Assembly (NCBI RefSeq): GCF_000220525.1
Contig: NZ_AFPK01000044.1
Location: forward strand, 62,001-126,000
Source: Ochrovirga pacifica
GTDB taxonomy: Bacteria > Bacteroidota > Bacteroidia > Flavobacteriales > Flavobacteriaceae
Reading direction: 5' to 3'
Length of the DNA stretch: 64,000 nucleotides
Each line of letters begins with the position of its first letter. The first letter of the stretch is position 1. The notes under the pieces were generated by a model. That model was not told where the DNA came from. It did no database searches and worked only from the letters and a program-made list of their open reading frames with translations. The position numbers and the translations under genes are program-made. Shown here in pieces: positions 45,765-55,700 of this stretch.

Positions 45765-45802
45765 TGTCATCTAAACCCAATAAAATCAAGACATTTTGTC
45801 TT
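45765..45802 (+). promoter_or_regulatory. GACA/TGTC palindrome upstream of clpB
   Basis: AAGACATTTTGTCTT at 45788-45802 is a perfect 6-bp inverted repeat around TTT. TGTCA also occurs at 45765-45769. AAGACATTTT is found identically upstream of hsp20. The element lies about 105-120 bases before the clpB ATG. Function as a heat-shock element is inferred. The remaining intergenic sequence up to 45906 holds a promoter-like TATAATTTG (45826-45834). Confidence 0.45.
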
Positions 45803-45906
45803 TATTCACGTCAAAATTTCAGCTTTATAATTTGGGAATAGGAATTGCTTATTGGCAAGTGTAAATAGCTATTTTAAAAAGTAAAAAAAATTAAAAACCT
45901 CAAGAC

Positions 45907-48504
45907 ATGAATTTTAACAATTATACCATAAAATCACAAGAGGTTGTGCAACAATCTCAACAAATTGCCCAAGGGTTTGGGCATCAACAAATAGAAAATA
46001 CTCACTTGCTAAAAGCCATTTTAGAAGTAGATGAAAACGTTACTCCATTTTTGTTAAAAAAGTTACAAGTCCCCGTAAACTTATTAACACAAGTGTTAGA
46101 AAAAAACTTGCAAAGCTTTGCCAAGGTGCAAGGAGGACAAATTGGTCTATCTCCAACAGCTGCACGTACGTTGACAGATGCAAGCAATATTGCCAAAAAA
46201 ATGGACGATGAGTATGTATCTATAGAACATTTATTACTGGCATTGTTAAACAACAAAGATACTGTTAGCAACCTTTTAAAAGATCAAGGTGTTACCGAAA
46301 AAGCATTGAAAGCTGCCATTGATGAGATTAGAAAAGGACAAAAAGTAACGTCGCAAAGTGCCGAAGAAACCTACAATGCACTAAACAAATACGCAAAAGA
46401 TTTAAACAAACTAGCCAGTACTGGTAAACTGGACCCTGTGATTGGTAGAGACGAAGAAATTCGTAGAATTTTGCAAATTTTATCGCGTAGAACCAAAAAC
46501 AACCCAATGTTAATTGGTGAACCTGGAGTAGGAAAAACAGCCATTGCCGAAGGACTAGCGCACCGAATTGTAAAAGGCGATGTGCCTGAAAACCTAAAGA
46601 ACAAACAAGTGTTTTCTTTAGATATGGGAGCTCTAATTGCGGGTGCCAAATACAAAGGAGAATTTGAAGAACGTTTAAAATCTGTAGTAAAAGAAGTGAC
46701 TTCTGCCGAAGGAGACATTGTATTGTTTATTGATGAAATCCACACTTTGGTGGGTGCAGGTGGTGGTGAAGGTGCTATGGATGCTGCCAACATTCTAAAA
46801 CCCGCTTTGGCCAGAGGAGAACTAAGAGCAATTGGTGCCACTACCTTAGATGAATATCAAAAGTATTTTGAAAAAGACAAAGCTTTGGAAAGACGTTTTC
46901 AAAAAGTAGTGGTAGATGAACCAGATACTGAAAGTGCGATTTCTATATTGCGTGGTATTAAAGAAAAATACGAAGCACATCATAAAATTCAAATTAAAGA
47001 TGCGGCTATTATTGCAGCAGTAGAACTAAGTCAGCGATATATCACCTCTCGTTTTTTGCCCGACAAAGCTATTGATTTAATGGATGAAGCAGCAGCAAAA
47101 ATGCGTATGGAAATCAACTCTAAACCCGAGGAATTGGATGTATTGGACAGAAAAATTATGCAGCTAGAAATAGAGATAGAAGCCATCAAAAGAGAAAAAG
47201 ATGAAAACAAACTAAGCTATCTGCGTAAGGATTTGGCCAATATCAAAGAGGAAAGAGATAGTATTTATACCCAGTGGAAATCTGAAAAAGAGGTGGTAGA
47301 TCAAATTCAAAGTGTTAAAGACGAGATTGATCAATACAAACATCAGGCAGAAAAAGCAGAACGAGACGGAGATTACGGTTTGGTTGCTGAATTAAGATAT
47401 GGTAAAATAAAAGAAGCTCAGGAACGCTTAGAAGCAGCACAACAAACACTTAACGAAAAGCAAGAAAACAGTTTGGTAAAAGAAGAAGTTACCGAAGATG
47501 ACATTGCCGAAGTGGTTGCTAAATGGACAGGAGTGCCCGTACAAAAAATGTTGCAAAGCGAACGTGAAAAATTACTAAAGCTAGAAGAGGAATTGCACCT
47601 AAGAGTTGTGGGACAAGAGGATGCCATAGAAGCGGTATCGGATGCAGTAAGAAGATCGAGAGCAGGATTGCAAGATGCCAGAAAACCTTTGGGAACTTTT
47701 TTATTCTTAGGAACTACGGGAGTTGGTAAAACAGAGTTGGCCAAAGCGTTGGCAGAATATTTGTTTGATGATGAAAATGCGTTGACAAGAATAGATATGA
47801 GTGAGTATCAAGAACGTCATTCGGTAAGTAGATTGGTGGGAGCACCTCCTGGATATGTTGGGTACGATGAAGGTGGGCAATTGACCGAGGCTGTAAGACG
47901 TAAACCTTACTCTGTAGTTTTGCTAGACGAGATTGAAAAGGCTCATCCAGATACGTTTAACATTTTGTTACAGGTACTGGATGAAGGAAGATTGACAGAC
48001 AACAAAGGACGTTTGGCTGACTTTAAAAACACTATTATTATCATGACATCCAATATGGGGGCTGAGATTATTCAGGAACGATTTGATAAGGTTAAAGATC
48101 AAGACAGAGAAAAGGCTGCCACACAAGCAAAAGGAGAAGTGTTGCAAAATTTAAAACAAATTGTAAGGCCAGAATTCATTAACCGTATTGATGAGATTGT
48201 AATGTTTACTCCGTTAAATCTAAATGAGATTGCACAGATTGTAGACTTGCATTTAAATGGATTAACTGATTTGTTACGCAACAAAGAGATTACACTAGAA
48301 GCTACGGAAGATGCTAAAATTGCCTTGGCTAAAAAAGGATTTGATCCTGAATTTGGTGCAAGACCTGTAAAAAGAGTGATTCAAAAACAAGTATTAAACT
48401 TATTATCTAAAGAAATTCTAGCAGGTAAAATAACCAACAAAAGCCGTGTTATTTTAGATGCTGTAGACGAACAACTTTTTTTTAGAAACGGAGATTTGGT
48501 GTAA
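45907..48504 (+). CDS. clpB: ATP-dependent disaggregase ClpB
   Basis: ClpB is the hexameric Hsp100 that pulls polypeptides out of aggregates with DnaK. The 865-residue protein has the N-domain (about 1-140), two AAA+ modules with Walker A motifs GEPGVGKT and GTTGVGKT, Walker B sites (VLFIDEIHTL; VVLLDEIEKA), the pore loop with Tyr (AKYKGEFEERL) and the ClpB-specific coiled-coil middle domain (about 410-520), which distinguishes it from ClpA/ClpC. A GACA/TGTC palindrome like that of dnaK precedes it. Confidence 0.98.
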   Translation: MNFNNYTIKSQEVVQQSQQIAQGFGHQQIENTHLLKAILEVDENVTPFLLKKLQVPVNLLTQVLEKNLQSFAKVQGGQIGLSPTAARTLTDASNIAKKMDDEYVSIEHLLLALLNNKDTVSNLLKDQGVTEKALKAAIDEIRKGQKVTSQSAEETYNALNKYAKDLNKLASTGKLDPVIGRDEEIRRILQILSRRTKNNPMLIGEPGVGKTAIAEGLAHRIVKGDVPENLKNKQVFSLDMGALIAGAKYKGEFEERLKSVVKEVTSAEGDIVLFIDEIHTLVGAGGGEGAMDAANILKPALARGELRAIGATTLDEYQKYFEKDKALERRFQKVVVDEPDTESAISILRGIKEKYEAHHKIQIKDAAIIAAVELSQRYITSRFLPDKAIDLMDEAAAKMRMEINSKPEELDVLDRKIMQLEIEIEAIKREKDENKLSYLRKDLANIKEERDSIYTQWKSEKEVVDQIQSVKDEIDQYKHQAEKAERDGDYGLVAELRYGKIKEAQERLEAAQQTLNEKQENSLVKEEVTEDDIAEVVAKWTGVPVQKMLQSEREKLLKLEEELHLRVVGQEDAIEAVSDAVRRSRAGLQDARKPLGTFLFLGTTGVGKTELAKALAEYLFDDENALTRIDMSEYQERHSVSRLVGAPPGYVGYDEGGQLTEAVRRKPYSVVLLDEIEKAHPDTFNILLQVLDEGRLTDNKGRLADFKNTIIIMTSNMGAEIIQERFDKVKDQDREKAATQAKGEVLQNLKQIVRPEFINRIDEIVMFTPLNLNEIAQIVDLHLNGLTDLLRNKEITLEATEDAKIALAKKGFDPEFGARPVKRVIQKQVLNLLSKEILAGKITNKSRVILDAVDEQLFFRNGDLV

Positions 48505-48525
48505 CCTATTTGTTTTAAAGACAGT

Positions 48526-48562
48526 AAAACCACTTTTAACCAATTTAAAAGTGGTTTTCTTT
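48526..48562. terminator. Terminator between clpB and the monooxygenase gene
   Basis: AAAACCACTTTTAA (48526-48539) pairs with TTAAAAGTGGTTTT ending 48558, with T residues after it and A residues before, so it can serve both convergent genes. Confidence 0.85.
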
Positions 48563-48566
48563 TGCT

Positions 48567-48890
48567 TTAAAGACTAAAAAATTCGTAGTCTCTTTCTACT
48601 TTACAGATTCTAGTTTTGTAGTGTTTGTACCATTCCGATTTGCCTTTTTCTTGTGCTATTATATGCTGCGAGTGTTGTTTCCATGCCTGAATGGCCTCTA
48701 AACTTTTCCAGTAAGAAACCGTAATTCCTATTTCGTTTCTGGCACTTTCTATGCCTAAAAACCCCTTTTGTTCTTGTGCTATGTTTATAAGTGTTTCTGC
48801 CATAGCATTGTACTGGGGAGTATTGTTTCTTTTAATGGAGGTAAAAATTACAGCATAGTAAGGAACTTGTGGAGTGTTAGCAATTTTCAT
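48567..48890 (-). CDS. Antibiotic biosynthesis monooxygenase (ABM) family protein
   Basis: This 107-residue ferredoxin-like fold protein resembles the ABM family (heme-degrading and quinone-forming small monooxygenases). The pattern PYYAVIFTSIKR ... MAETLINIAQEQKGFLGIES ... GITVSYWKSLEAIQAWKQHSQH ... WYKHYKTRICKVERDY is close to that of widespread cytoplasmic stress-linked members. It is the last gene of a leftward unit with the histidine kinase and the DUF1272 protein, 13 bases after the latter. Confidence 0.93.
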   Translation of the reverse strand: MKIANTPQVPYYAVIFTSIKRNNTPQYNAMAETLINIAQEQKGFLGIESARNEIGITVSYWKSLEAIQAWKQHSQHIIAQEKGKSEWYKHYKTRICKVERDYEFFSL

Positions 48891-48903
48891 TTATATTTTC
48901 TTT

Positions 48904-49185
48904 TTATCTATTTTCAGGGAGCTTATTTTTGTTTTTTGCCAAGTACTTATTGTGAATAACTGGCTTGTGTATTTTTTCTTTTTTTACAGGATGTTTTAGC
49001 AAGTTTGCTTTGGGTCTAATGGGTCTTGGCTGAAAGCCTCCACCGCAATTAGGACACACGTTGTGCAGTAGCTGTTCTACACAATCTTTACAAAAAGTAC
49101 ATTCGTAAGAACAGATTCTGGCTTGCGTACTGTTGTAAGGTAGTTCTTTTTCGCAATGTTCACAAGTGGTTCTTATTTGTAGCAT
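48904..49185 (-). CDS. DUF1272 zinc-ribbon protein
   Basis: A 93-residue protein starting MLQIRTTCEHCEKELP. The DUF1272 family is defined by four CxxC-type pairs: CEHC, CSYECTFCKDC and CPNC, which probably bind one or two zinc ions. The C-terminus is basic (RPIRPKANLLKHPVKKEKIHK). The ATG at 49185 matches the family start, and an in-frame ATG three codons earlier (49194) is possible. It lies between the histidine kinase gene (12 bases) and the ABM gene (13 bases), suggesting a common operon. Confidence 0.93.
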   Translation of the reverse strand: MLQIRTTCEHCEKELPYNSTQARICSYECTFCKDCVEQLLHNVCPNCGGGFQPRPIRPKANLLKHPVKKEKIHKPVIHNKYLAKNKNKLPENR

Positions 49186-49197
49186 ACGGATCAAGGC

Positions 49198-50190
49198 TTA
49201 TTTAGGGCAGCTCATTACAAACTTGGTTCCTAGTTTTCCATCAGAGATAACTTCTACGTTGCCCTCGTGTTTTTCTACAATCTTTTTTACAATAGACAAG
49301 CCAATACCAGTGCTTTCGTATGTATCTCTATCGTTTAGGGTTTGAAAAACTTCGAATATTTTTTGATGGTATTTGGGATCTATTCCGGGTCCGTTGTCTT
49401 GGAAGGTAATAAAGTATTTGTCGTTGGTTTCTATAGAAGAGATGACGAGCTCACAAACAGGTTTGTCGTTATATTTAACTGCGTTGCTTATTAAATTGGC
49501 TACTACCTGAGACAATTGCAAACGGTCTCCTTTAACAACAGGCAACTGGTTTTTTACAGTACAATTTAGGTTTGTGTTGTTTTGATATTCTTCTAACTCA
49601 TCAATTACTATCTCGTGAAGGTTTACGGATTCTTTTTTGATATTTCCTATTCTAGAATAATGAAGTATTCCTGTAATTAAGCTTTCTAAACGCTCTATAC
49701 GTCCTTGCATAAAGTCTAAATGCTTATATACATCTTCGGTTTTTCCTGCTTGCAAGTCTTCTTTAATAAAAGTAGCCAAGCTAGAAATTCCGCGTAAAGG
49801 AGCTTTAAGGTCGTGGGAGGTGATGTAGGCAAACTGTTCTAACTCTTCGTTTTTTAGTTCTGTATCGTCTAGATTTTGGTGCAATTGTTTAAGTTTTGTA
49901 AAGCTATCTAGTCCTGTACTTACCACTAAAAACACAAACAAAGACCCCATAAAAAAAATGGCTCCGGAAAGAATGGCTAATAGTTCTGTTTTGCCTAATA
50001 CAACCACTAAGGCCACACCTATGTAACCCACAAAGAAGATTAGCATTAAAACTCTTAGCTTTTTCCAGTTGCTTTGTAGGTTGTTGTCTGATAAAAGGCG
50101 AAATATTTTTTGGGTATAACGAGCACTTAGCAAAATAATAATGGCTCCTGATAAAACTAAGCCTGTAATGATGTAATCATAGAAGTCCAT
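49198..50190 (-). CDS. Membrane histidine kinase
   Basis: A 330-residue sensor kinase. Three hydrophobic helices (about 5-25, 46-66 and 70-92) with little periplasmic sequence suggest sensing in or near the membrane. The HisKA helix has the phospho-acceptor His126 in YITSHDLKAPLRG. The ATPase part has N box ANLISNAVKYN, G1 FQDNGPGIDP and G2 STGIGLSIVKKI. No response regulator gene is adjacent, so it is an orphan kinase. It leads a unit with the DUF1272 and ABM genes. Confidence 0.92.
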   Translation of the reverse strand: MDFYDYIITGLVLSGAIIILLSARYTQKIFRLLSDNNLQSNWKKLRVLMLIFFVGYIGVALVVVLGKTELLAILSGAIFFMGSLFVFLVVSTGLDSFTKLKQLHQNLDDTELKNEELEQFAYITSHDLKAPLRGISSLATFIKEDLQAGKTEDVYKHLDFMQGRIERLESLITGILHYSRIGNIKKESVNLHEIVIDELEEYQNNTNLNCTVKNQLPVVKGDRLQLSQVVANLISNAVKYNDKPVCELVISSIETNDKYFITFQDNGPGIDPKYHQKIFEVFQTLNDRDTYESTGIGLSIVKKIVEKHEGNVEVISDGKLGTKFVMSCPK

Positions 50191-50983
50191 AGTATGCAGT
50201 TTTTAAGGGATAGAATTTTTGGGGTACTGAGCAATCTTTGACCTTTCTGATAAAAATACTATTTTTGTTTGATATTGGTTTGTTTTCTTACTTATTATCT
50301 GCTTGTTTTTTTAGATATTTGGACTACTTTTTGAAACACAATATTTTAGCGGCTTTGTTTTTGTTTGGTTTTTGCTTTTTATACACTGTCTTTGCCGTTT
50401 TTTGATTTGGGTAAGCATAACAAAGCTACCTTTATGGACTTTTATAAAACAGGATGTTTGTTTGTAGTATTGCCTTTAAAGATTCTTAAATTACGATACT
50501 AAAACCGCCAATTGCATTGCCATTATTTTTAATTACATTGCTAGAACCACAAATGTAATTGCAACTTTTTTATTTTACATTGCCACATTCTTATTTGTGT
50601 TTGTCTTATTTACTTGTGAGATTGCCATTATTTTGTTTTGCGTTGCTAATACCGCAAACAGGGTTTGCTGTTTTTTGCTTTGGCTTGTGCTATTTTTTTA
50701 GCAGGTTGCCATAATGTGGTGGGTTGCTGCCCTATTGTTTTTTTGGATGGTACTTATGATGTATGGACTTGATGTAGTTGAAAAAGTGGTTTTAAGTTTT
50801 GCTTTTGGGGATTGAAAAAGTGTACAGCTACTAGGCATTTAATTGGTTTGGGTTGGCTAGTTGGTAATGGAGGTTTGGATTGTAAGCTAGCTTGTGTGCT
50901 TAACAACAAAAACCCTTACAAACTTGGTATAGGTTTGCAAGGGATTTGAGAAAACTTAAATTAAAATAACAAAACTGTACGGC
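50191..50983. other. 793-bp gene-free T/G-rich region
   Basis: No convincing gene is visible on either strand. The plus strand is rich in T and G, with many ATTGC words. The 14-mer ATTGCCATTATTTT occurs twice (50516-50529 and 50621-50634). AATTACATT / AATGTAATT (50531-50539 and 50552-50560) form a 9-bp inverted repeat between them. Near its right end is the susD terminator (about 50904-50943). It looks like decayed or non-coding sequence. Confidence 0.55.
50904..50943 (-). terminator. Terminator of the susC-susD operon
   Basis: On the minus strand CCCTTGCAAAC and GTTTGTAAGGG (one G-T pair) form an 11-bp stem at 50913-50943, followed by TTTTTGTTG. It lies 41 bases past the susD stop. Confidence 0.75.
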
Positions 50984-52765
50984 TTATTGCCAACCAAAGA
51001 CTTGTTTTAGGTTGCTGTTTAGCTGTATTTCTGAGGCTGGTATGGGTCTGTAATAATGTTTGGGTTCTGTAAATGTACCACGCTCTGGATTGGCTACAAT
51101 GTATCCGCTTGTTCCTTGGCTTAGGTACACGTTTGCATTGATGTTACCTACGGTACCTACTTTGTAGTATACGAGCTCGGCACCTAGGGTATTTTTTTCT
51201 TTGGGGTTGGGTACTGCATCGGTTTCTTGTATTAGTACAATGTCTGGGATGCCATCGCCTGTTAGATCGTGCTTTCCTAAACCGCTAAAGTACATTCCTA
51301 CGGGTTCTTTTTCTAGTAATTTTCCTGCTGCCCATCGGTTTAAATCGTCTAGACGACGACCCTCTAAGGCTAATTCTACCCTACGTTCTCTTCGGATTTC
51401 TAGCAATAGTGTATTTCCTATTTTTGGATGTCTGGCTGCCTGTATAGGGTCTGTTGGGGTTGCTATGGTCATAGGAGTTAAGCCTACACGATTTCTTAAT
51501 AGGTTGATGCTTTGGTCTAAGTCGGTCTGGGTAATGGTATTTAGTTCTTGTTTGGCTTCTGCGTAGTTTAGCAATACTTCGGCATACCTTAGCACAGGAA
51601 CATCGACCCCAGCACGAATGTCTTGTAGGGGGCTATTGGTAAATCCTTTGATTTGATGGTATCCTGTAAAGTTCTTTTTAAGTTCTTGTACATACAGGGT
51701 GTTTCCTGGGCTGTAGGTTGATGTGTAGTACAACTGCCACCCTGGGTAAGCAAAGGTTTGAGATAAACGAGGGTCTCTGTTCTGAAATTCTTCTACAAAA
51801 GACATGTTTGTGTTTGCGTTAAAAAAGCTTCCGTCTGCATTTAGATAAGCGGTTAACAAATCTCTGGCAGGTCCTGGCTCGTAGCTTCCGAACATGTATT
51901 GGGGGTCTGCTGCATTCTTTAGGTTGTTCTGAAATGTATTGGCAAAAATAATTTCTGGGTTGGTGGTTAGGTCTTGGCTTTGAAACAAATCTTGATAATC
52001 GCTATTGGGATTTCCTGTGTTGTAAATGCTATACCCCCCTTGATCCATGATTTGTTTGGATACGGTGGCTGCCATTTGTAGGTATTGGTTAGCGGTGTCT
52101 GTAAGCTCTAGTTCTGGATGGTATTTTCTGAACGTACCTTCGTGCAAGGCATTGCGGCTGTAGTAGGCAGCTACTACCCATTTGTTTACTTCGCCTGTGG
52201 GTCTGGTTGCCATTACGTTTTCTAGGGCAAATTGATAGTCTTCGAAAATGTGAGTGATTACGGTGGTTCTATCATCACTAGCTTTGTATAGGTCTTGGCT
52301 AGAGGTACCTAGTACTTGGCTGTACCAAGGAACGTTAGAGTATCTTTTTACTTTTTCCATGTAAAAGTTGGCTCTAAAAAAACGAGCGACTCCTATGTAG
52401 TGGTTGCGTACTTCTTCGGTAACATCGGCTTTTTCTATGTTTTCTAGAAAGAAATTGATGTTTCTTAGCTCGCTCCAGTTCCATCCTGATGTGATGGTGG
52501 TTGCGTTTGCTTCGGTTGTCATGATGGTTTTAATTTCGCGACTTCCTGTGGTGTTCATGTTGTCGGTAGCTTCATCGGCTATGTACAAATCGTCATCAGG
52601 AAAATTGTACATGCTGTAGGCGTAAGTGGCCAAATCTTCTTCGGTATTGAAAAAGTTTTCGGCTCCTATTTCTGTTTCGGGGAATTTGCTTAGGTAGTCG
52701 TCATCACAAGACATCAAACAAATAAAACTGAACAGACAAAGTGTTTTGGTGATATATTTTTTCAT
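50984..52765 (-). CDS. SusD/RagB family glycan-binding lipoprotein
   Basis: SusD proteins are surface lipoproteins that hold glycan fragments as a lid over the SusC channel. The 593-residue protein has a lipoprotein signal with LMSC lipobox (MKKYITKTLCLFSFICLMSC), SusD-type tetratricopeptide helices in its first half and ends with the family element RPIPASEIQLNSNLKQVFGW. The surface-facing residues that choose the glycan cannot be read. It follows the SusC gene by 18 bases, the canonical order. Confidence 0.97.
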   Translation of the reverse strand: MKKYITKTLCLFSFICLMSCDDDYLSKFPETEIGAENFFNTEEDLATYAYSMYNFPDDDLYIADEATDNMNTTGSREIKTIMTTEANATTITSGWNWSELRNINFFLENIEKADVTEEVRNHYIGVARFFRANFYMEKVKRYSNVPWYSQVLGTSSQDLYKASDDRTTVITHIFEDYQFALENVMATRPTGEVNKWVVAAYYSRNALHEGTFRKYHPELELTDTANQYLQMAATVSKQIMDQGGYSIYNTGNPNSDYQDLFQSQDLTTNPEIIFANTFQNNLKNAADPQYMFGSYEPGPARDLLTAYLNADGSFFNANTNMSFVEEFQNRDPRLSQTFAYPGWQLYYTSTYSPGNTLYVQELKKNFTGYHQIKGFTNSPLQDIRAGVDVPVLRYAEVLLNYAEAKQELNTITQTDLDQSINLLRNRVGLTPMTIATPTDPIQAARHPKIGNTLLLEIRRERRVELALEGRRLDDLNRWAAGKLLEKEPVGMYFSGLGKHDLTGDGIPDIVLIQETDAVPNPKEKNTLGAELVYYKVGTVGNINANVYLSQGTSGYIVANPERGTFTEPKHYYRPIPASEIQLNSNLKQVFGWQ

Positions 52766-52783
52766 GATTCTTCTGGTTTATAG

Positions 52784-55700
52784 TTAAAAGCTTAGGTTTA
52801 CCCCTAACGCGTATTTACGTTGGTACGGGTATTGGTAGCCACTGGTTTCGGTACGTCCTGGGCTGTAGCCTGGATTTAGACGATTGTTGATGTCTGAAAT
52901 GGCTTCTGGGTCGAAAAAGTCTGCAATTTCTGACCACTCGAACAAGTTGTCTCCACTGAAATAGATACGGAACTTAGAGATTCTCATTTTTTTAGAAATC
53001 GATGTTGGAAGTGTGTATCCGAAGGTGATGTTTTTTAGTCTTAGGTAAGCTGCATTTAGCAAATAAGCACTTTGTGGCAAGGCCAATCCTTTTGCTTGGT
53101 CTAGACGTTCTCCTAGGTTACGATCTGCCAACCATGCCTGTGCTACTGGAAATTTTGCGTTGGGATTTGCAGATGCTAAGCCTGCGTTGATGTAGGCTTG
53201 GGAGTGCATTGCCATTAACTGTGCACTGTCGTCTGATGCTCTGTAATAATCGTTTAGGTGAGCGTATCCTCCTGCATAAGGTTGTTGGTAAAAGCCCCAG
53301 TATAGGTAATCTTTTGGATAGTAATCTCTTTTACCGACTCCTTGAAAAAAGACTCCTAAGTCGAAGTTGTTCCAGTCCATGTTTACATTCATCCCGAAAC
53401 GATATCTAGGCATCATGTTTCCTATAACACTTACGTCTTTTGGATTGTCTGCGGTGGTACCGACTTCTATTTTTTGATTTCCGTCTAGGTCTTTGTACTT
53501 AGGCCATCCTTCTACAATTTCTAGAGCTCCCCATGGAATTAGTTCTGTTTGGTCTAAGGCATTGATTTCTTCTTGCGATTGGAAGAGTCCGTCTGAAGTT
53601 AAGCCCCAGATTTCTCCTAGTTCCATCCCTTCTCTGTACTGAAGCAAGCTATTGTTAGGGTTGTCGAACTTGGTAATGTACGAACGGCTATCACTTAAGA
53701 TAAAACGTGTACTAAGCCCGAAAGGTTTGTGTGATCCAAAGCTGTCTTGGTAGCCGATAGACAATTCCCAACCGTTGGTTTTTAAATCTGCAGCGTTCTC
53801 TAGAGGTTCGTTAGCTCCGATAACACCCGGCAAATCTTTTCCTAAGGTAAGCATGTCTTTGGTGTCTCTTCGGTAAATATCGAACGTAGCGTTGATTCTG
53901 TTTTTAAGTAAACTTACATCTACCCCAAAGTTTAAGGTGGTTACTTTTTCCCAGGTGTAATTGTCTGAGACCAATTCTGGTGAACTTACTTGCAGTGGCA
54001 ACTCTCCATCTACAATATAATTGCTGTTGGTGGCAGACATGAACGGAATGTAATCGAACGAATTAACGTCTTGATTTCCTAAGGTACCGTAAGAGGTTCT
54101 AATTTTTAACAAGCTTAGGACGGGTATGTTGTTCATAAAATTTTCTTTGGTGATGTTCCAGGCAGCAGAAACGGAGGGAAAGAAACCGTACTGTTTGTCT
54201 TTAGGAAATTTAGACGAGCCATCGTAACGACCGTTTAGTTCTAGAATGTAACGATCTTGTAAGGTATAATTGGCTCTGTAAAACAATCCTCTAACGGCCC
54301 AACTATAAATATTTTGGCTTGCTTGTATGTTTCCTGTGGCAAGCTGAAAAGTAGGAAGGGAAGCAGAAATAACACCGTCTCTGTTAATGTCTGAATACTC
54401 GTAACGCAATTCTTCTTGGTTGTACCCCCCTATAAATGTTAGGTTGTGATTTTTATTGAACTGCTTGTTAAATGTGGCAAACAGGTTTAAGACTTGGTAC
54501 TTTTGCTCTCCAAAACCTTTCCATACTTGGTTCACACCTTCTTCGCGGATGTCGTTAGGAGCAAAACCAATTTTGTATTTGGCATAGTTGGCATCGTAAT
54601 TTTCATTTTGCTTTTCGTAGGTATATTCTGCATTTACTTTAAGTATGTCTTTTAGTAGCCAAGCTTGCCCCGTAAAGTTGGTTCTAAAAGTACTTTCTAC
54701 GTTTTTTTCATCTCCCCCATCGGTAATTTGAGCAGCCATTCGCCCCACGCCCGTGTTTGCCCAACTACCATCTGGATTTGTATTGTATTCGTACGGGTTA
54801 AAGTTGTAAATACTGGTTAGGTTAAAATAAGATGGATTTTTGCGAATTCCTTCTATGTAAGAAGTGTTGTTTCCTATTTGCAACCAATCGTTTACTTTGG
54901 CGTTTAGTTTGGTTCTAACCCCTGTTCTTGTAAAAGAATCTTCGGCTAGCTTTAAGGCTCCGTTGCTGGTATTTTTAGAGCCAGAGACAAAGTAGTTTAG
55001 TTTGTCATTTCCTCCGCTAATGCTTAGGTTGTGATTTTCTGAATAGGTGTTGTTTGCCAAAAAGTATTCTGACCAGTCTCTATTTCCCATATACTCCCAC
55101 ATTCCTGTGCTGCTGTTTTCTCTTACCCCTACAGTTCCGTTGGGGTTGTCGCTTCGGTTTTTGGCCCATTCCCACTGGTCATCAGAAAAAAACTGATTGT
55201 CCCAAGGAGTGTTTCCAGAAAACGTTTTTTGCAAACGCATGTAAATGTATGGATCGCTGATTTTTTTAGGCAATACGGTAGGTGTACTTACAGTAACAAA
55301 ACTGTTGTAATTGACTTTAGTTTTTCCTTTGGCTCCGTTTCTTGTGGTGACCAATACTACCCCAAAGGCTGCTCTAGATCCGTAAATTGCCGATGAAGAA
55401 GCATCTTTTAATACGGAAATATTCTCTATGTCTTCTGGAGCTATTTGGTTTAGGTAAGAAACATCTGAAGGGATGTTGTCTATTAAAATTAAAGGCTCCC
55501 CTCCGTTAATGGATGTGAACCCACGAATGTTGATGTTGGGATTTCCGCCAGGAGCACCACTGTTAAAATCGATATTTAATCCTGGAGACACCCCTTGTAA
55601 CCCCTGAGTTACGTTGCTTACAGGACGAGTAGACAATTGATCTACAGAAACTGAATTTACGGCTCCTGATAGGTTTACTTTTTTTTGAGTTCCGAATCCT

